A DNA stretch of 64,000 nt, from contig CP145428.1 in NCBI GenBank assembly GCA_036867785.1, positions 1 to 64,000 of the forward strand, written 5' to 3'. The translations under genes were made by a program, and so were the position numbers. This document shows, piece after piece, positions 1 through 10,952 of this stretch (position 1 is its first letter; each line of letters starts with the position of its first letter). Under the pieces are notes generated by a model. The model was not told the DNA's origin. It was given only the letters and a program-made list of their open reading frames with translations, and did no database searches. The DNA is from Plasmodiophora brassicae (Eukaryota > Endomyxa: Phytomyxea > Phytomyxea > Plasmodiophorida).

Positions 1-283
1 AAAACCCTAAAACCCTAAAACCCTAAAACCCTAAAACCCTAAAACCCTAAAACCCTAAAACCCTAACCCTAAAACCCTAAAACCCTAAAACCCTAAAACC
101 CTAAAACCCTAAAACCCTAAAACCCTAAAACCCTAAAACCCTAAAACCCTAAAACCCTAAAAACCCTAAAACCCTAAAACCCTAAAACCCTAAAACCCTA
201 AAACCCTAAAACCCTAAAACCCTAAAACCCTAAAAACCCTAAAAAACCCTAAACCCTAAAACCCTAAACCCTAAAACCCTAAA
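1..283. repeat. Telomere repeat array
   Basis: Tandem CCCTAAAA units run from the first base and end near position 283, where unique sequence begins. The C-rich strand reads 5' to 3' from the edge, as expected for the left end of a chromosome, so the G-rich telomere strand is TTTTAGGG. A few variants occur: CCCTAA near 61, and units with five or six A near 160 and 231-247. The variants are more frequent toward the internal side, as is usual for older telomere repeats. Confidence 0.98.
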
Positions 284-2469
284 GCGACGTCGCGTAGACG
301 ATCGCGCCGAGATTGCACCCACCGCGGGATCGGCGTCTGCTTTACGTTGCCCGGCATCCATCTTCATTCGCCGGTTGCGTACAGAGGTGCCGAAACGCCT
401 GGGATACGAACAATATCAGTGTCGCGCCACGGGTCGGCGGATGTGAAGGTGCAACCTGACCCCAGAGATGTGGTTGTTCGAAGCATGGACAGGGCGCGGA
501 ACTCGTTGATGAATAGGGGCAGTTCAGCGGACACAGGCCTGCATCAGATGCCGGTTGTCCAGGTTGGCCCGGCGTACTTCGAGTTAGTCGGTCTCGTCGA
601 CTACCAGGGTGGTGACACCCAGCGTCTTGGTCAAGACCAAGGACACTACGTGTCCTGGGTCAAGCAGGCGAGTGGCTGCTGGGCCTTCTGCGACGCCCTG
701 CATCGGCCCCATCGCAAGGCACCCGTTGCCGATGTCGTGTAGCACAACCAGGTCGACTACGACCTGGTCCGCCCACGCTCCCTCTACTCCTTCCCGCTAC
801 CGGCGATTCTCCAGGGAACAATTTTGGACTCCCCGGGAAATGAATACTGCGAGAAGGGCTAAGCAACAGTGTGCATGGAGCCCCAATTGTTCATAACTCC
901 AGGTGGCTCGGTCTCGCAAACAACACGTTCTATATCGCTAGCCCACACGGAGGCTAGCGAACGTGGCTTTCTTGTCTCGCGACGTGATGTTGATCACACC
1001 GCCAATCTCAATCGTAGCAACTTCCCCATAGTGCAGGGGCACCATGTTGACGAAAATACAGCCTGTACAGTATCGTAACGTTACATGATTTCAGGAATAT
1101 GCTCCTCATAATGGCAAGCATAACTAAAACATACAGTCGTGTTCGTGGGACGTGTTGTGAATCGTCCAGATGCCGTTGATCTGCTCCTTCTGTATATAGG
1201 CGACGGGCCCGTGGCGACCGTTGCCGGCGAGGTGCAGAACGTGCCCTGTATTACCATTAGTCAGTACGTATATAACGATTAGAGCACGTGTACACAACCG
1301 CCGCCATGCGAACGCGTGACAACACCGTCGACGGCATCGTGGGTCGACGCCCACTCGATGGTGAGGGAAGACGTCAGAGCGTCAGCGTCGTCCACGTGGA
1401 TTAGTTTGCGGTCGAAATTCAGGATGAAGCCGACCACAGGCACACACTGCATGCTAGCGGACGCCGGCGAACCGATTGTACAGCTGTATGGCGCAAGGTG
1501 TGCTGTCGGCGGCGAAGCCACGCTGCTGCCAATGCACATGGCTTCTGTCTCCCACGCGGCTGCGGTCTGGAGAAACTGGGCCGGCCTGGACTGCTTCCTG
1601 CACTCGTCTGACTCTGCGGCCTTCAAGTGCCGGCCACACCTGCCAATGCCAACGCAGTGCGCAGTCCGTATGCAGGCCTCCGGTCTCCGAAACCAGTGCC
1701 GGCTGGTCCCAAAACGGACACCGTGTCGAACTGCGCTGTCTTGTACCCAGAACAATGTGCGGCGCCTGGCGGCGCGGCAGGTCGTGGTCCGCGTCGTTGA
1801 GGCGTGACCTGCCAGATCGTATTGGTGGCGCGAGCGCACTCGCTGGTGGAATATATAACCATCCACGTGCCAGTGTCTGATATGTCGCCGGCGTATCTGA
1901 TTCGTGGCGGCAGTTCCCCCGGACCGACGCGCGACCTGCCCTTGACTGTGACGTAACCACCCCTTGCCCTGCGCTGCTACCTCGTTCGCTACCGGCGGAT
2001 TGCTGCGCACAAGCGGGGACAGCGGCCCGCACGTTCAGATCGCGTATTCCATGGCGGATCGAGCGTGGTCCATCACCAACTCCGGCACCGCCTGTCACAT
2101 CGATATCTCGGCCCCCGTGGACGGCGGCGACGGCGTCCTGTTACGGTACCGACGGGTGCATCATTGCCGGCCCGGACGCACTGGCGCCTGAACGCCGTTA
2201 ATCGTCCTTGCCGGGCCGGGGAATCGTGTCAATTGCGCCCTGTAGGCTACTGGGCCGCGCTTCCGACGACACGGCTGTAGCCTGTACGATCTTCAGGGTC
2301 GTTGTACGCGAGTGGTGACACGGTCTTCGTCTATTGAGAGGGGCGGGCTTCGGCGACACAGCCACCTACCTCTACAGGCATATCCAGTTCTTCATCACGG
2401 ATACCGGCTGGGCCACTGGGCGACTGATGCATAATCGGTCCAGATGGAATACCAGAACTTGACCGTGAA
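284..2469. other. Subtelomeric stretch without an intact gene
   Basis: No complete gene is visible in these 2.2 kb. The minus strand between about 1130 and 2100 has protein-like fragments in all three frames, such as VVGFILNFDRKLIHVDD near 1400 and YVLTNGNTGHVLHLAGN near 1250. They are broken by stops and frame changes that short introns do not resolve. The best reading is one or more decayed genes. The piece near 1310-1360 (EWASTHDAVDGVV) weakly resembles the C-terminal end of the TBC-type protein at 17.3 kb, but this is too short to rely on. No transposase or reverse transcriptase motif was recognised. Confidence 0.5.
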
Positions 2470-4196
2470 TCAATATGTTGTATCAATCGTATCGCTCGAT
2501 ACCTGCGCGACGTGGTCTGGTGCCAGGAGCCGACACACCCTGATGAGCAGTATCGCTGTGCACGCGGTTAACGATGCCGTACATACAACAACGACTATTG
2601 CAGTCTGATAGTGTTGTGCATCTTCCCAGACTGCTGTCCAAGAGGTTCCTGCGGGATCCTGCCGAAGACTGTCGTCTGATGAAACGGGCCCCGGCCGTAA
2701 GCTCGTCTTTGCTCGATGCGCACCTGTGGTGGGAGTAACGTATGGAGGTTGACTGGCTGTCGATTCCTGCATCTGTTTCCTAGAAGCAATAACTAGGCCT
2801 GTCGCCGGTTTTGACGTTCGTGTGGGCGGCGAAACCATCGTATACGTTTGGCGACGACTCCGTTTGATACCGTTGATGGACGAGCTTGTTGGTGGACGTG
2901 ATTGTGAACTGCGTCGAAATCTGCTCGTACCGTGAGGTGCAACAAAGCGGCCCTTGGTCGAAGTGCCACGTAGTATGCCGAACGACTTGGTAGAAAGCAC
3001 CGACGCATGGGAGGTATTTGCCCGGGCCGGTGGACGTGAAGATGCCTGTCTGTCGAGTAAACCGCGGGGAGGAACGTCGCTTTGGTTGAACAGCAGTTGG
3101 AACGATAGCGGAAAGAAGTTCCCAGCGGCAATGTTTGTGACCAACGCATCGCTCGTGCGCCCTGTGCACTGTCCGTCGCTGGCGCCTATCGTTTTCACCC
3201 ACAGGAAATAGTCGACCAGCGGGTACGATGTGTTGGACGTCGGCACTGCTCCCACGCCCATCCCTTTGTAGTTACACCATTCACGAAGGTTTCCATCGCC
3301 GTTAAAGTTCCTGGACTGTCGCATGCCACAATGGGTCAGTGCCGTTGACGTCCTGATACGGTACCGGACGGATTGCTTACAGTATCGATGACGCAACGGT
3401 AATCGTAATCGGTGTAACTGTGGAAAAGGTTGCATGCTTGAACGAGAACATTCGTTGCATGATAATTGGAGACGTTCAGGCTGATGCCTCTGCACCTGCG
3501 CTTTGGATCGACCTTCTTAATGTTGGATGACAATGAAGTAGCAAGCGATGTTGACCCGACAAACGAGCTGTTTTGGTCGTTGCCTAGGGCCCACAACCCG
3601 ACGTCGAGATAGATTGTGGCGTTCGTATTATTGCCGAGAACGGATACTGCCGATCGAAGATTCGTCAGATAACTGCTCGCGTATTGCGGGCATGAGTTGA
3701 CGTTGGCTAGAGCGTCCGGTTCCACAATGTACAAAACGCGATTGTTGCCGACTGCAGCAGCCAGACCCGCCAGCGACCGGTTGTAGGCGAGAGTCGACGG
3801 TGCACCCCCACTTGAAAACGATCCACTGCAGTCTCGATTCGGGATGTAGTACACGACAATGACAGGCATCGACGGGTTGCACGCGGTCATCAACTTGGCA
3901 ATGTTCGGCAGGTCGACGGCCGGGTTTGTGAACCAATACGAGAACGGGTGATGGAAGAGCCACTGAAACCCGGCAACCCACGCTGGATACGATTTGGAAG
4001 CCGACTGCAGGACCGATGGCGGTACGGCCGTGCAAAGCTGAGGGGGAGAAGCACCGGTGCATATAGGCACCAATAGTACAACAAACACGAGCCTTCTCCA
4101 GCCGGGCAGTGTGCCTCCAGCGATGACGGCTTGTCGGACAATATTGCCCATGGTGATTGGCGCCAGATTCGCCGTTAGGAATGATTCGGTATTCAT
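2470..4196 (-). CDS. Glycoside hydrolase family 6 (cellulase-type) protein
   Basis: GH6 enzymes are inverting cellobiohydrolases or endoglucanases that cut beta-1,4-glucan. The model has exons 4196-3381 and 3315-2470 joined across a 65-nt GT-AG intron, giving about 553 residues. Family signatures are clear: VVYYIPNRDC (about 114-123) and YIVEPDALAN (about 156-165) carry the two aspartates of the active site. After the splice come VIDTSRN and WVKTIGASDG. The splice itself restores IDTSRN, which strongly supports the intron. A hydrophobic segment at about 35-49 could be a signal peptide or anchor; an in-frame ATG at 4151 is an alternative start. The catalytic domain ends near residue 325. A basic Ser/Thr-rich tail then ends in a hydrophobic segment (TAIVVVVCTASLTACTAILL) that could anchor the protein. 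That tail is unusual for GH6 and is not otherwise supported. The 5' end is duplicated at 7969-8032. Confidence 0.8.
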
Positions 4197-4415
4197 ATCT
4201 TGGGTACACTACAAGGCGATATCTGAGCAGTGGCTGTACCGCGTGCCTTGGCTGATGCAGAGTAAAACCGTCGTTAACTAACACGCGCCATATGGGGCAG
4301 CGTCAACTCGTTGCTTCACAGATTAAGCTTAGTGTTGCTTCAGCCGTCCAGCTACGAATGAAGAAATGCCAAAATATAGGGACATTTATTTACTGGCGTC
4401 TCCAGGTTCAGAGTG

Positions 4416-5203
4416 TCATCCAGGTTCACTAGAACAGTCGCCATTGGCGTCATCACGTTTCCCTTTGCAGATACCATTCCGCGCGTTCAAGATATCACTC
4501 CTCAACGTCTCTTCGTTGATTTGCGTGACCTCCTATCCCGTTATGTCTCCCACCTTGCCCAGGAATGCCCCTTCCGTAACGCTGGCGCGAGCGTTCATTG
4601 GAAGAATGTCCCTCCGAGAATACGTACGTGCGTCGGGGAGTACGACCTTCCCATGACGGTGTAATAGGCCGATGAGCCACTGATCCTGTAGCACTTATCC
4701 TTCGATGTCGGTGCAGGTGCCGTAACCATGACGTTTGCCATCGATAAAGTGGTCTTCGTAACGCCACCCTTTTCCAGAACTGAGGGCACCGAACCCGAAC
4801 GGCAGGCCGTCTTTGAACAAGCCATGGTAAACGAACGACCTGTCGATTGATTAGAGTTTGCCGTTCCACTGCTGGTATCCTTTGCGCCACGCTCCTCTGT
4901 AGGATACGACACCAGGAATCGTGCACTCTCCAATTCCTTGCGGAACCCCGCCACCTCCGCCATACGCTTGACTGACGTCGCCAACGTATTGGGCACCACA
5001 CTTCTGCGAACCCAACTGTTCGTTTCCTGGATCCACTACTGCTAGTCAATAACAACGGGTTGGCCTCGCCCATGCGCCTCCGCATGCAGGTGCCTGCAGG
5101 ATCAGACCGACGGCTCGGTCGGCCTCCGGATGAATGCGCCAACGATGCCGACCGCGGCTGCGGCCACGGCCACCACTGCAACAAGGATATTGCGGGCGTT
5201 CAT
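4416..5203 (-). pseudogene. MORN-repeat membrane protein, pseudogene (copy A)
   Basis: The likely start (ATG at 5203) opens a transmembrane segment, NILVAVVAVAAAAVGIVGAF. After a probable intron, one reading frame runs from about 5040 to 4416 and contains MORN-like units such as YRGAWRKGYQQWNGKL, YHGLFKDGLPFGFGAL and FIDGKRHGYGTCTDIEG. MORN repeats usually bind lipids or scaffold proteins at membranes. The frame is broken by three in-frame stops: TAA after GKL, TAA after DIEG and TAG after VGDITG. In the second copy the last stop position reads TTG, so that lesion is specific to copy A. The gene is very probably dead. Confidence 0.65.
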
Positions 5204-5458
5204 ACTCCTGGTCAGCTGGTCGAGCTCGACAAAAGCGCCCGCGCCTGGTCTGGAGACCGACGGACAGTACTGGTACTGCGCAACATATCGCCAGGCTGGC
5301 GTGCGCGCGCCTCGCGGGTCTTGTGTCCGGGAACGGCAAGTACGTACGTGCCGCTATCTTAGCACAGGAAACGGCAGAGCACGGTTGCTGGCCATCGGTA
5401 TTCTATTTTACTACGTACAGCAGCAGGGGCGCACGATGGAACGTGGTCTTCGTCCCAT

Positions 5459-6849
5459 CTAAGAGCCCGGTTTCACCGCTCTCTGTGCCGCGCACGTATG
5501 GTACGACCTGTACGTCTTCGTGTCCGGTATCTTTCGATGTGCCGGGCTGATGTCGATGGTGCCGTCAGCGCCGGTCGCCGTCTTCCAGTGCGCGTGCGAC
5601 GTATCGCCGCGCGTCAGCGGATTCTCGTACAGCAGCTTCTGGTTGAAGAACGACTGCACCGACTGATGCGACTGGAACCGCCCCTTGCCGTGGTTGATGT
5701 GCACGGCTGCCAGCGTGGACGTCGCGTCCACCGTCGTGATCAACGGGTGGCAGTTCGCCAACCCCGTCAGCCAGTTGTCGAACGCGATCCCGCCGATGAA
5801 GAATGGCGGCATGCAATCCCAGACCAGAGGGATATCACGCGTGAAGATAAAGTAATCCTGTCGCCGATGTCAGTCCACGGGCGTGGGCGGCGAATGTGTG
5901 GCGCGAGCGCGGCACCGACCTCAGCGTCGGTTTGGAACAGGCGCCCCTTCCGGGGCACGTTCCGCACGACATGGGCGACCTTGTCGTCGAACGTCATCGT
6001 GTCGGACTGGATAACGCCGTCCAGGTCCACGTTGGTACGCTGGCCGACGACGAAGAAGTTGGGCCAGTTGCGCTCGGCGGCGACCTTCAGCAGGCTGGTC
6101 GCCGTCCACGCCAACGACGACTCGAACCAGATGTCACTGTTCGCGAACCCGACCAGGGGCGCGCGCGACGGCACGCCCGTGACGGCCATCTGGAACGCGT
6201 ACCGGTACGTGCCGGCCTCGACGTCGCTGACGGACGACGACCGCAGCGTCGGCAGGCCGTACTCGTGCGCCAGCACCAGCAGCGGGCAGCTGGTCGACAT
6301 GACGACAAAGTCAACGTCGGGCAGGGACGCCCAGGACCGCAACAGGAACCGCAGGTGCCGCTCCGTGTGCTGGTTGTCGCGACCGGGCCCGGCGCCGGCC
6401 AGCGCCTTGGGCGTCACCAGCATCGTCAGGACGGCGCCGGCCTTCAGCCTGCCGAGGAATCCCTCCGTCGTGCAGATGGCCTCGGCGCCCAGGTGCTCCA
6501 GGTCCGGCAACAACGTCGCGTTCCCATCGACCTGGAAGTCCTGCTCCGCGACGACGCTGGGCGACCCGCCGGCAAAGGGGTGATCCTCCGGCGATACCGC
6601 GTCAGTGACGGTTTCGTGTTCGTCGATGGTGACCGTCAGCTGGGTGCCGGTGCCGGTGCGCTGTGGCATCGGGCTCGGGCGCACGGCGTACGAGGGCCCG
6701 CGGTGCAGGGCGCTGACGTTGACGTAGACGAAGGCGAGCAGCAGCAGGCCGACGACGACGATAAGAAGCGGGGACGACAATGATGACGACGATAACGACG
6801 GCGAGCGAGCCCGTCGCCAGCTGGGGTCGGGCGAGCGCGACGTCGCCAT
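5459..6849 (-). CDS. Type II membrane glycosyltransferase-like protein, copy A
   Basis: Exons 6849-5920 and 5857-5459 join across a 62-nt intron, giving 442 residues. A short basic N-terminus is followed by one membrane anchor (LLIVVVGLLLLAFVYVNVSA, about 28-47), so a Golgi type II topology is likely. The luminal part contains VGFANSDIWF, FVVGQRTNVDLDG and, across the splice, DYFIFTRDIPLVWD then PPFFIGGIAFDNWL. This DIWF / GxR / DYFxF / FxxGxxxxDNWL arrangement resembles uncharacterised nucleotide-diphospho-sugar-transferase-like proteins of plants and protists. No substrate can be assigned. A near-identical copy lies at 8847-10231. The intron keeps the frame in both copies, and the two introns differ mostly at silent positions. 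Confidence 0.7.
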
Positions 6850-7133
6850 CGGTGGGGCAGCGGCGCCGGGATTGGGGATTGGGAATATGGACGGCAGGTT
6901 TGCGGCGGCACTTCACCGGAACGTGGCAGGGCGCGCGTGACTCACGCCAGCGGACGAACTACGGGGGTAGGTACAGACGAAGCGACCGAGAGGGGGCATG
7001 CAGCAGCGACGCGGTCGCCCCGAGACAGCCACGCGCATTCGGAGTTGCGACCGACTGTGCCCATTCGCACCGAGACGGGGGTGGGTGTATTTTAGAGACG
7101 ATCGATGCAGACCCGCAGGCGACGTGAGGCCGG

Positions 7134-7680
7134 TCAGCAGACGCAGGTGGGCTGGCATGCACAGGCGCCACCGCCTGCAGAGACACAAGTGGTCAGACGC
7201 CGATGGTGCGCTCATCGGCATTCGTCGCCCCGTACCTTTGCAATTGCATTTCGTGCTGCAGGCGCCCTTCTGCTCCTCCGATTTCGCCGGGCACGTCGGG
7301 CACGCGCAGGACGGACCGCAGGAACACGTCCCCGCAGCTGACAGCGAGCGGTCATGCGTGAGCGGTTCGTTGGCGTCGTCGTTTCCGTTGCCGCGTACCT
7401 GTGCGATGGCATTTCTTGCCCTGCGACGACGTGCATGCGCACGCGTTGCCCGACGACGCCTTGCTCGGGCACTTGGCGCATTTACAGGACGGGCCGCAGG
7501 TGCAGGACCCACCACCTGTATACCGTCAGCACACACTCGACGCCGACGGACTTGGCACGTGGCCGCGCGCGCCCCCACCCGTCGTGCACTTGCACTGCGA
7601 CGACGACGACGACACTGGCGCGCACAAGGAATGGGGTCAGTACCGGCCAGCGGTGCGGGTGCGCACCCCAAATGCTCACT
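7134..7680 (-). CDS. Metallothionein-like cysteine-rich protein
   Basis: Metallothioneins bind Zn, Cu or Cd through clustered cysteines in the cytosol. The spliced frame uses the single base 7680, then 7614-7579, 7515-7399, 7337-7236 and 7174-7134. It gives 98 residues with 22 cysteines in motifs such as QCKC, CTCGPSCKCAKC, CSCGPSCACPTC, CSTKCNCK and CACQPTCVC, ending directly in TGA. All four introns are GT-AG and 61-65 nt long. No ATG exists on this strand between 7621 and 7835. Instead A at 7680 joins TG at 7614 across a GTGAGC...CCAG intron, so the start codon itself is split. A TATATTTGG box lies near 7830. The alternative of an unknown upstream first exon remains possible. Confidence 0.7.
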
Positions 7681-7968
7681 GGTCTAGGCAGGCGGAACGC
7701 AGCACCAGGGAGACGCTCACGTGCTACGCCGGCAACACTTCTCGCAAATGGCGGTGCGCGCGGTGGACGAGTTCCCGCTGGCCGCCGCTGCCGGACTTGT
7801 TGCCAGTCCGCGGCGGGGCGCCAGTGCCAAATATAGGCCCTCCGTGACGACAACGCCTCTGCTGCCCCGCGCCTGCAGCAGATAGGTAACCCGTCAGACG
7901 GATCCGGCCGCCGCTGCCAGATACCGAACATGCGTACGGGTCGCACCCACGGCGACCATGCCGACGCT

Positions 7969-8032
7969 AGCGGGCAACGTTGCCCATGGTGATTGGCGGC
8001 AGATTCGCTGTTATGAATGATTCCGTCTTCAT
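7969..8032 (-). pseudogene. Truncated 5' stub of the GH6 gene at the duplication junction
   Basis: From ATG at 8032 the strand reads MKTESFITANLPPITMGNVA, matching the first twenty residues of the GH6 protein (MNTESFLTANLAPITMGNIV). It then runs into the reversed start of the LRR gene (ATG at 7958) and stops. This marks the exact join of the tandem duplication. Confidence 0.85.
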
Positions 8033-8239
8033 ATCTTGAGTACACTACAAGCCAGTATATCTGATCAGTGGGTATACCGCGTGCCTTGGCTGATGCAGAG
8101 TAAGACGGTCGCTAATAACCAGGCATGGGGCAGAGTGAATTAGTTGCTTCGCAGATTAAACTTTGTGTTGTTTCAGTCGTCCAGCTACGAAGAAGAACGG
8201 CACAGATAAAGGGACATTTATGTGCTGGCGTCTTCATTG

Positions 8240-8540
8240 TCAGACTGTCAACCAGGATTCACTAGTACTGTCGCCATCGGCGTCATCACGCTTCCGTTTC
8301 CTGATACCATTCCGCCCGTTCAAGATATAACTCCTCAACGTCTCTTCGTTGATCTGCGCGATCCCCAATCCCGTGATGTCTTTCACCTTGCCAAGGAATG
8401 TCCCTTCCGTAACGCTGGCGCAAGGGTTCCATTGGAAGAATGACCCTTCGGGACACGTGCGTCGGGGAGCAAGAACTTCTCGTGATGGTGTAACCGACCG
8501 AGGAGCCACCCACCCTGCAGCACTTGCCCTTCGATGTTCG
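8240..8540 (-). pseudogene. MORN-repeat pseudogene remnant (copy B)
   Basis: Only the 3' third of the copy-A pseudogene is recognisable here. The frame with LGKVKDITGLGIAQINEETL and ILNGRNGI is open to the stop at 8240, with TTG where copy A has TAG. Upstream, GGWLLGRLHHHEKFLLPDAR lies in another frame, so a small indel near 8450 breaks the gene. The N-terminal part, including the membrane segment, is gone. Confidence 0.6.
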
Positions 8541-8846
8541 GTCCAGGTGCCAGAACCGCTCAACTGCCCCGCAACTGCCCCAGAACTGCCCGAACGGCGC
8601 AGTTGCAGTTCACTGCGTAAGTAGAGAGGGAGACGTCGTAAGCCCCCCGCCCCCCTCCCGTTACACCCAGGGCCACGCGCATATCGCCACGGCCAGGCTA
8701 CGGCAAGTCGGCAAGTACGTACGTGCCGCCGCAGAGCGCGCAGAGGCTGTCTCGAGATCACAGGAAACGACAGAGCACGGTTGTTGTCCATCGATTTTAC
8801 TACGTACAGGAGCAGGGACTTTCTATGGAAGTGGTCTTCGTCCCAT

Positions 8847-10231
8847 CTAAGAGCCCGGTTTCACAGCTCTCCGTGCCACGCACGTATGGTACGACCTGTA
8901 CGTCTTCGTGTCCGGTATCTTTCGATGTGCCGGGCTGATGCCGATGGTGCCGTCAGCGCTGGCCGCTGTCCTCCAGTGCGCGTGCGACGTTTCGCCGCGC
9001 GTCAGCGGATTCTCGTACAGCAGCTTCTGGTTGAAGAACGACTGCACCGACTGATGCGACTGGAACCGCCCCTTGCCGTGGTTGATGTGCACGGCTGCCA
9101 GCGTGGACGTCGCGTCCACCGTCGTGATCAACGGGTGGCAGTTCGCCAACCCCGTCAGCCAGTTGTCGAACGCGACCCCGCCGATGAAGAATGGCGGCAT
9201 GCAATCCCAGACCAGAGGGATATCACGCGTGAAGATAAAGTAATCCTGTCGTCGGTGTCAGTTCACGGGCGTGGGCGGCGAATGTGTGGCGCAAGCGAGG
9301 CACCGACCTCAGCGTTGGTCTGGAACAGGCGCCCCTTCCGGGGTACGTTCCGCACGACATGGGCGACCTTGTCATCGAACGTCATCGCGTCGGACTGGAT
9401 AACGCCGTCCAGGTCCACGTTGGTACGCTGGCCGACGACGAAGAAGTTGGGCCAGTTGCGATCGGCGGCGACCTTCAGCAGGCTGGTCGCCGTCCACGCC
9501 AACGACGACTCGAACCAGATGTCACTGTTCGCGAACCCGACCAGGGGCGCGCGCGACGGCACGCCCGTGACGGCCATCTGGAACGCGTACCGGTACGTGC
9601 CGGCCTCGACGTCGCTGACGGACGACGACCGCAGCGTCGGCAGGCCGTACTCGTGCGCCAGCACCAGCAGCGGGCAGCTGGTCGACATGACGACAAAGTC
9701 AACGTCGGGCAGGGACGCCCAGGACCGCAGCAGGAACCGCAGGTGCCGCTCTGTGTGCTGGTTGTCGCGACCGGGCCCGGCGCCGGCCAGCGCCTTGGGT
9801 GTCACCAGCATCGTCAAGACGGCGCCGGCCTTCAGACTGCCGAGGAATCCCTCCGTCGTGCAGATGGCCTCGGCGCCCAGGTGATCCAGGTCCGGCGACA
9901 ACGTCGCGTTCCCATCGACCAGGAAGTCCTGCTCAGCGACGACGCTGGGCGACCCGCCGGCATCGGGGTGACCCTCCGGCGATGCCGCGTCAGCCACGGT
10001 TTCGTGTTCGTCGATGGTCACCGTCAGCTGGGTGCCGGTGCGCTGTGGCATCGGGCTCGGGCGCACGGCGAACGAGGGCCCGCGGTGCAGGGCGCTGACG
10101 TTGACGTAGACGAAGGCGAGCAGCAGCAGGCCGACGACGACGATAAGAAGCGGGGACGACGATGATGACGACGATGATGACGGCGAGCGAGCCCGTCGCC
10201 AGGTGGGGTCGGGCGAACGCGACGTCGCCAT
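8847..10231 (-). CDS. Type II membrane glycosyltransferase-like protein, copy B
   Basis: Exons 10231-9308 and 9245-8847 join across a 62-nt intron, giving 440 residues. The protein matches copy A almost everywhere: the same membrane anchor, VGFANSDIWF, FVVGQRTNVDLDG, DYFIFTRDIPLVWD and PPFFIGG. Differences are scattered substitutions, plus a two-residue GT deletion after the QRTGT motif in the stem. The open frame, the retained splice sites and the mostly conservative differences suggest that both copies are functional or that the duplication is recent. Function is unknown beyond a likely Golgi sugar transfer. Confidence 0.7.
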
Positions 10232-10464
10232 CGGTGGGGCAGCGGCGCCGGGATTGGGGATTGGGAATATGGACGGCAGATTGGCGGCGGCACTTCGCGG
10301 AACGCGGCGGTGCCCGCGTGACTCACGTCAGCGGACGGGCGTAGGTACAGACAACCGAGCAGGGCATGCAGCAGCGACGCGGTCGCCCCGACACAGCCAC
10401 GCGCATTCGGAGTTGCGAGCGACTCTGCCCACTACCTATTTCCGGTAGGTCGTATGTGGCGCAC

Positions 10465-10691
10465 TTAGTTGTCGGGCCATCGATCACCCATACGATTCGC
10501 ACCGATACAGGTTGTGTATTGTAGAGACGACCCGTGCAGACACGCAGGCGACGTGAGGCCGATCAGCAGACGCAGGTGGGCGGACGCGCGCCCCCCACCC
10601 GTGCACTTGCACTGCGACGACGACACTGGCGCGCACAAGGGATGGGGTAAATACCGGCCAGCGGTGCGGGTGCGCCCACCAAATGCTCACT
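10465..10691 (-). pseudogene. Collapsed metallothionein copy
   Basis: The split-start arrangement of copy A is preserved: A at 10691, a GTGAGC intron, then TG at 10625. The reading frame gives MSSSQCKCTGGG, and then the deletion removes the cysteine-rich exons. It continues as an unrelated 53-residue frame ending at 10465. The cysteine-rich end CQPTCVC of copy A is still present in sequence but out of frame. It is unlikely to bind metal as copy A would. Confidence 0.6.
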
Positions 10692-10952
10692 GGCCTTGGC
10701 ATGCGGAACGCTGCACCAGGGAGACGCCCACATGCTACGCCGGCAACACTTCTCGCAAATGACGGCGCGCGCGGTGGACGAGTTTCCGCTGGCCGCCGCT
10801 GCCGAACTTGTCAGTGCCAAATATAGGCTCTCCCTGACGACAACGCCTCTGCTGCCCCGCTCGTGCAGCAGATAGATACCCGTCAGACGGATCCGGCCGC
10901 CGCTGCCAGATACCGAACCTGCGTACGGGTCGCACCCCCGGCGACGTCGACG

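Larger units (their letters stand above)
4143..7968. repeat. Tandem segmental duplication, unit A
   Basis: This 3.8-kb segment recurs at 7969-10967. It begins inside the first codons of the GH6 gene and ends about eleven bases into a copy of the LRR gene's start (ATGCCGACGCT at 7958). It holds the MORN pseudogene, glycosyltransferase copy A and the full metallothionein-like gene. Identity to unit B is very high over the glycosyltransferase and lower in the flanks. Unit A has roughly 400-450 bp in the metallothionein locus that unit B lacks. Confidence 0.85.

Noticed and set aside
284-2469. Transposon or retroelement in the subtelomere
   Set aside because: No reverse transcriptase, integrase or transposase motif, no terminal repeats.
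4416-5040. LysM or expansin domain on the minus strand
   Set aside because: The single continuous frame shows MORN-type YxGxFxxGxxxGxG spacing instead.
5896-6783. Long plus-strand open frames opposite both glycosyltransferase genes
   Set aside because: They are antisense to a gene with clear motifs, are Arg/Gly/Gln-rich, and occur in both duplicates only because the sequence is GC-rich.
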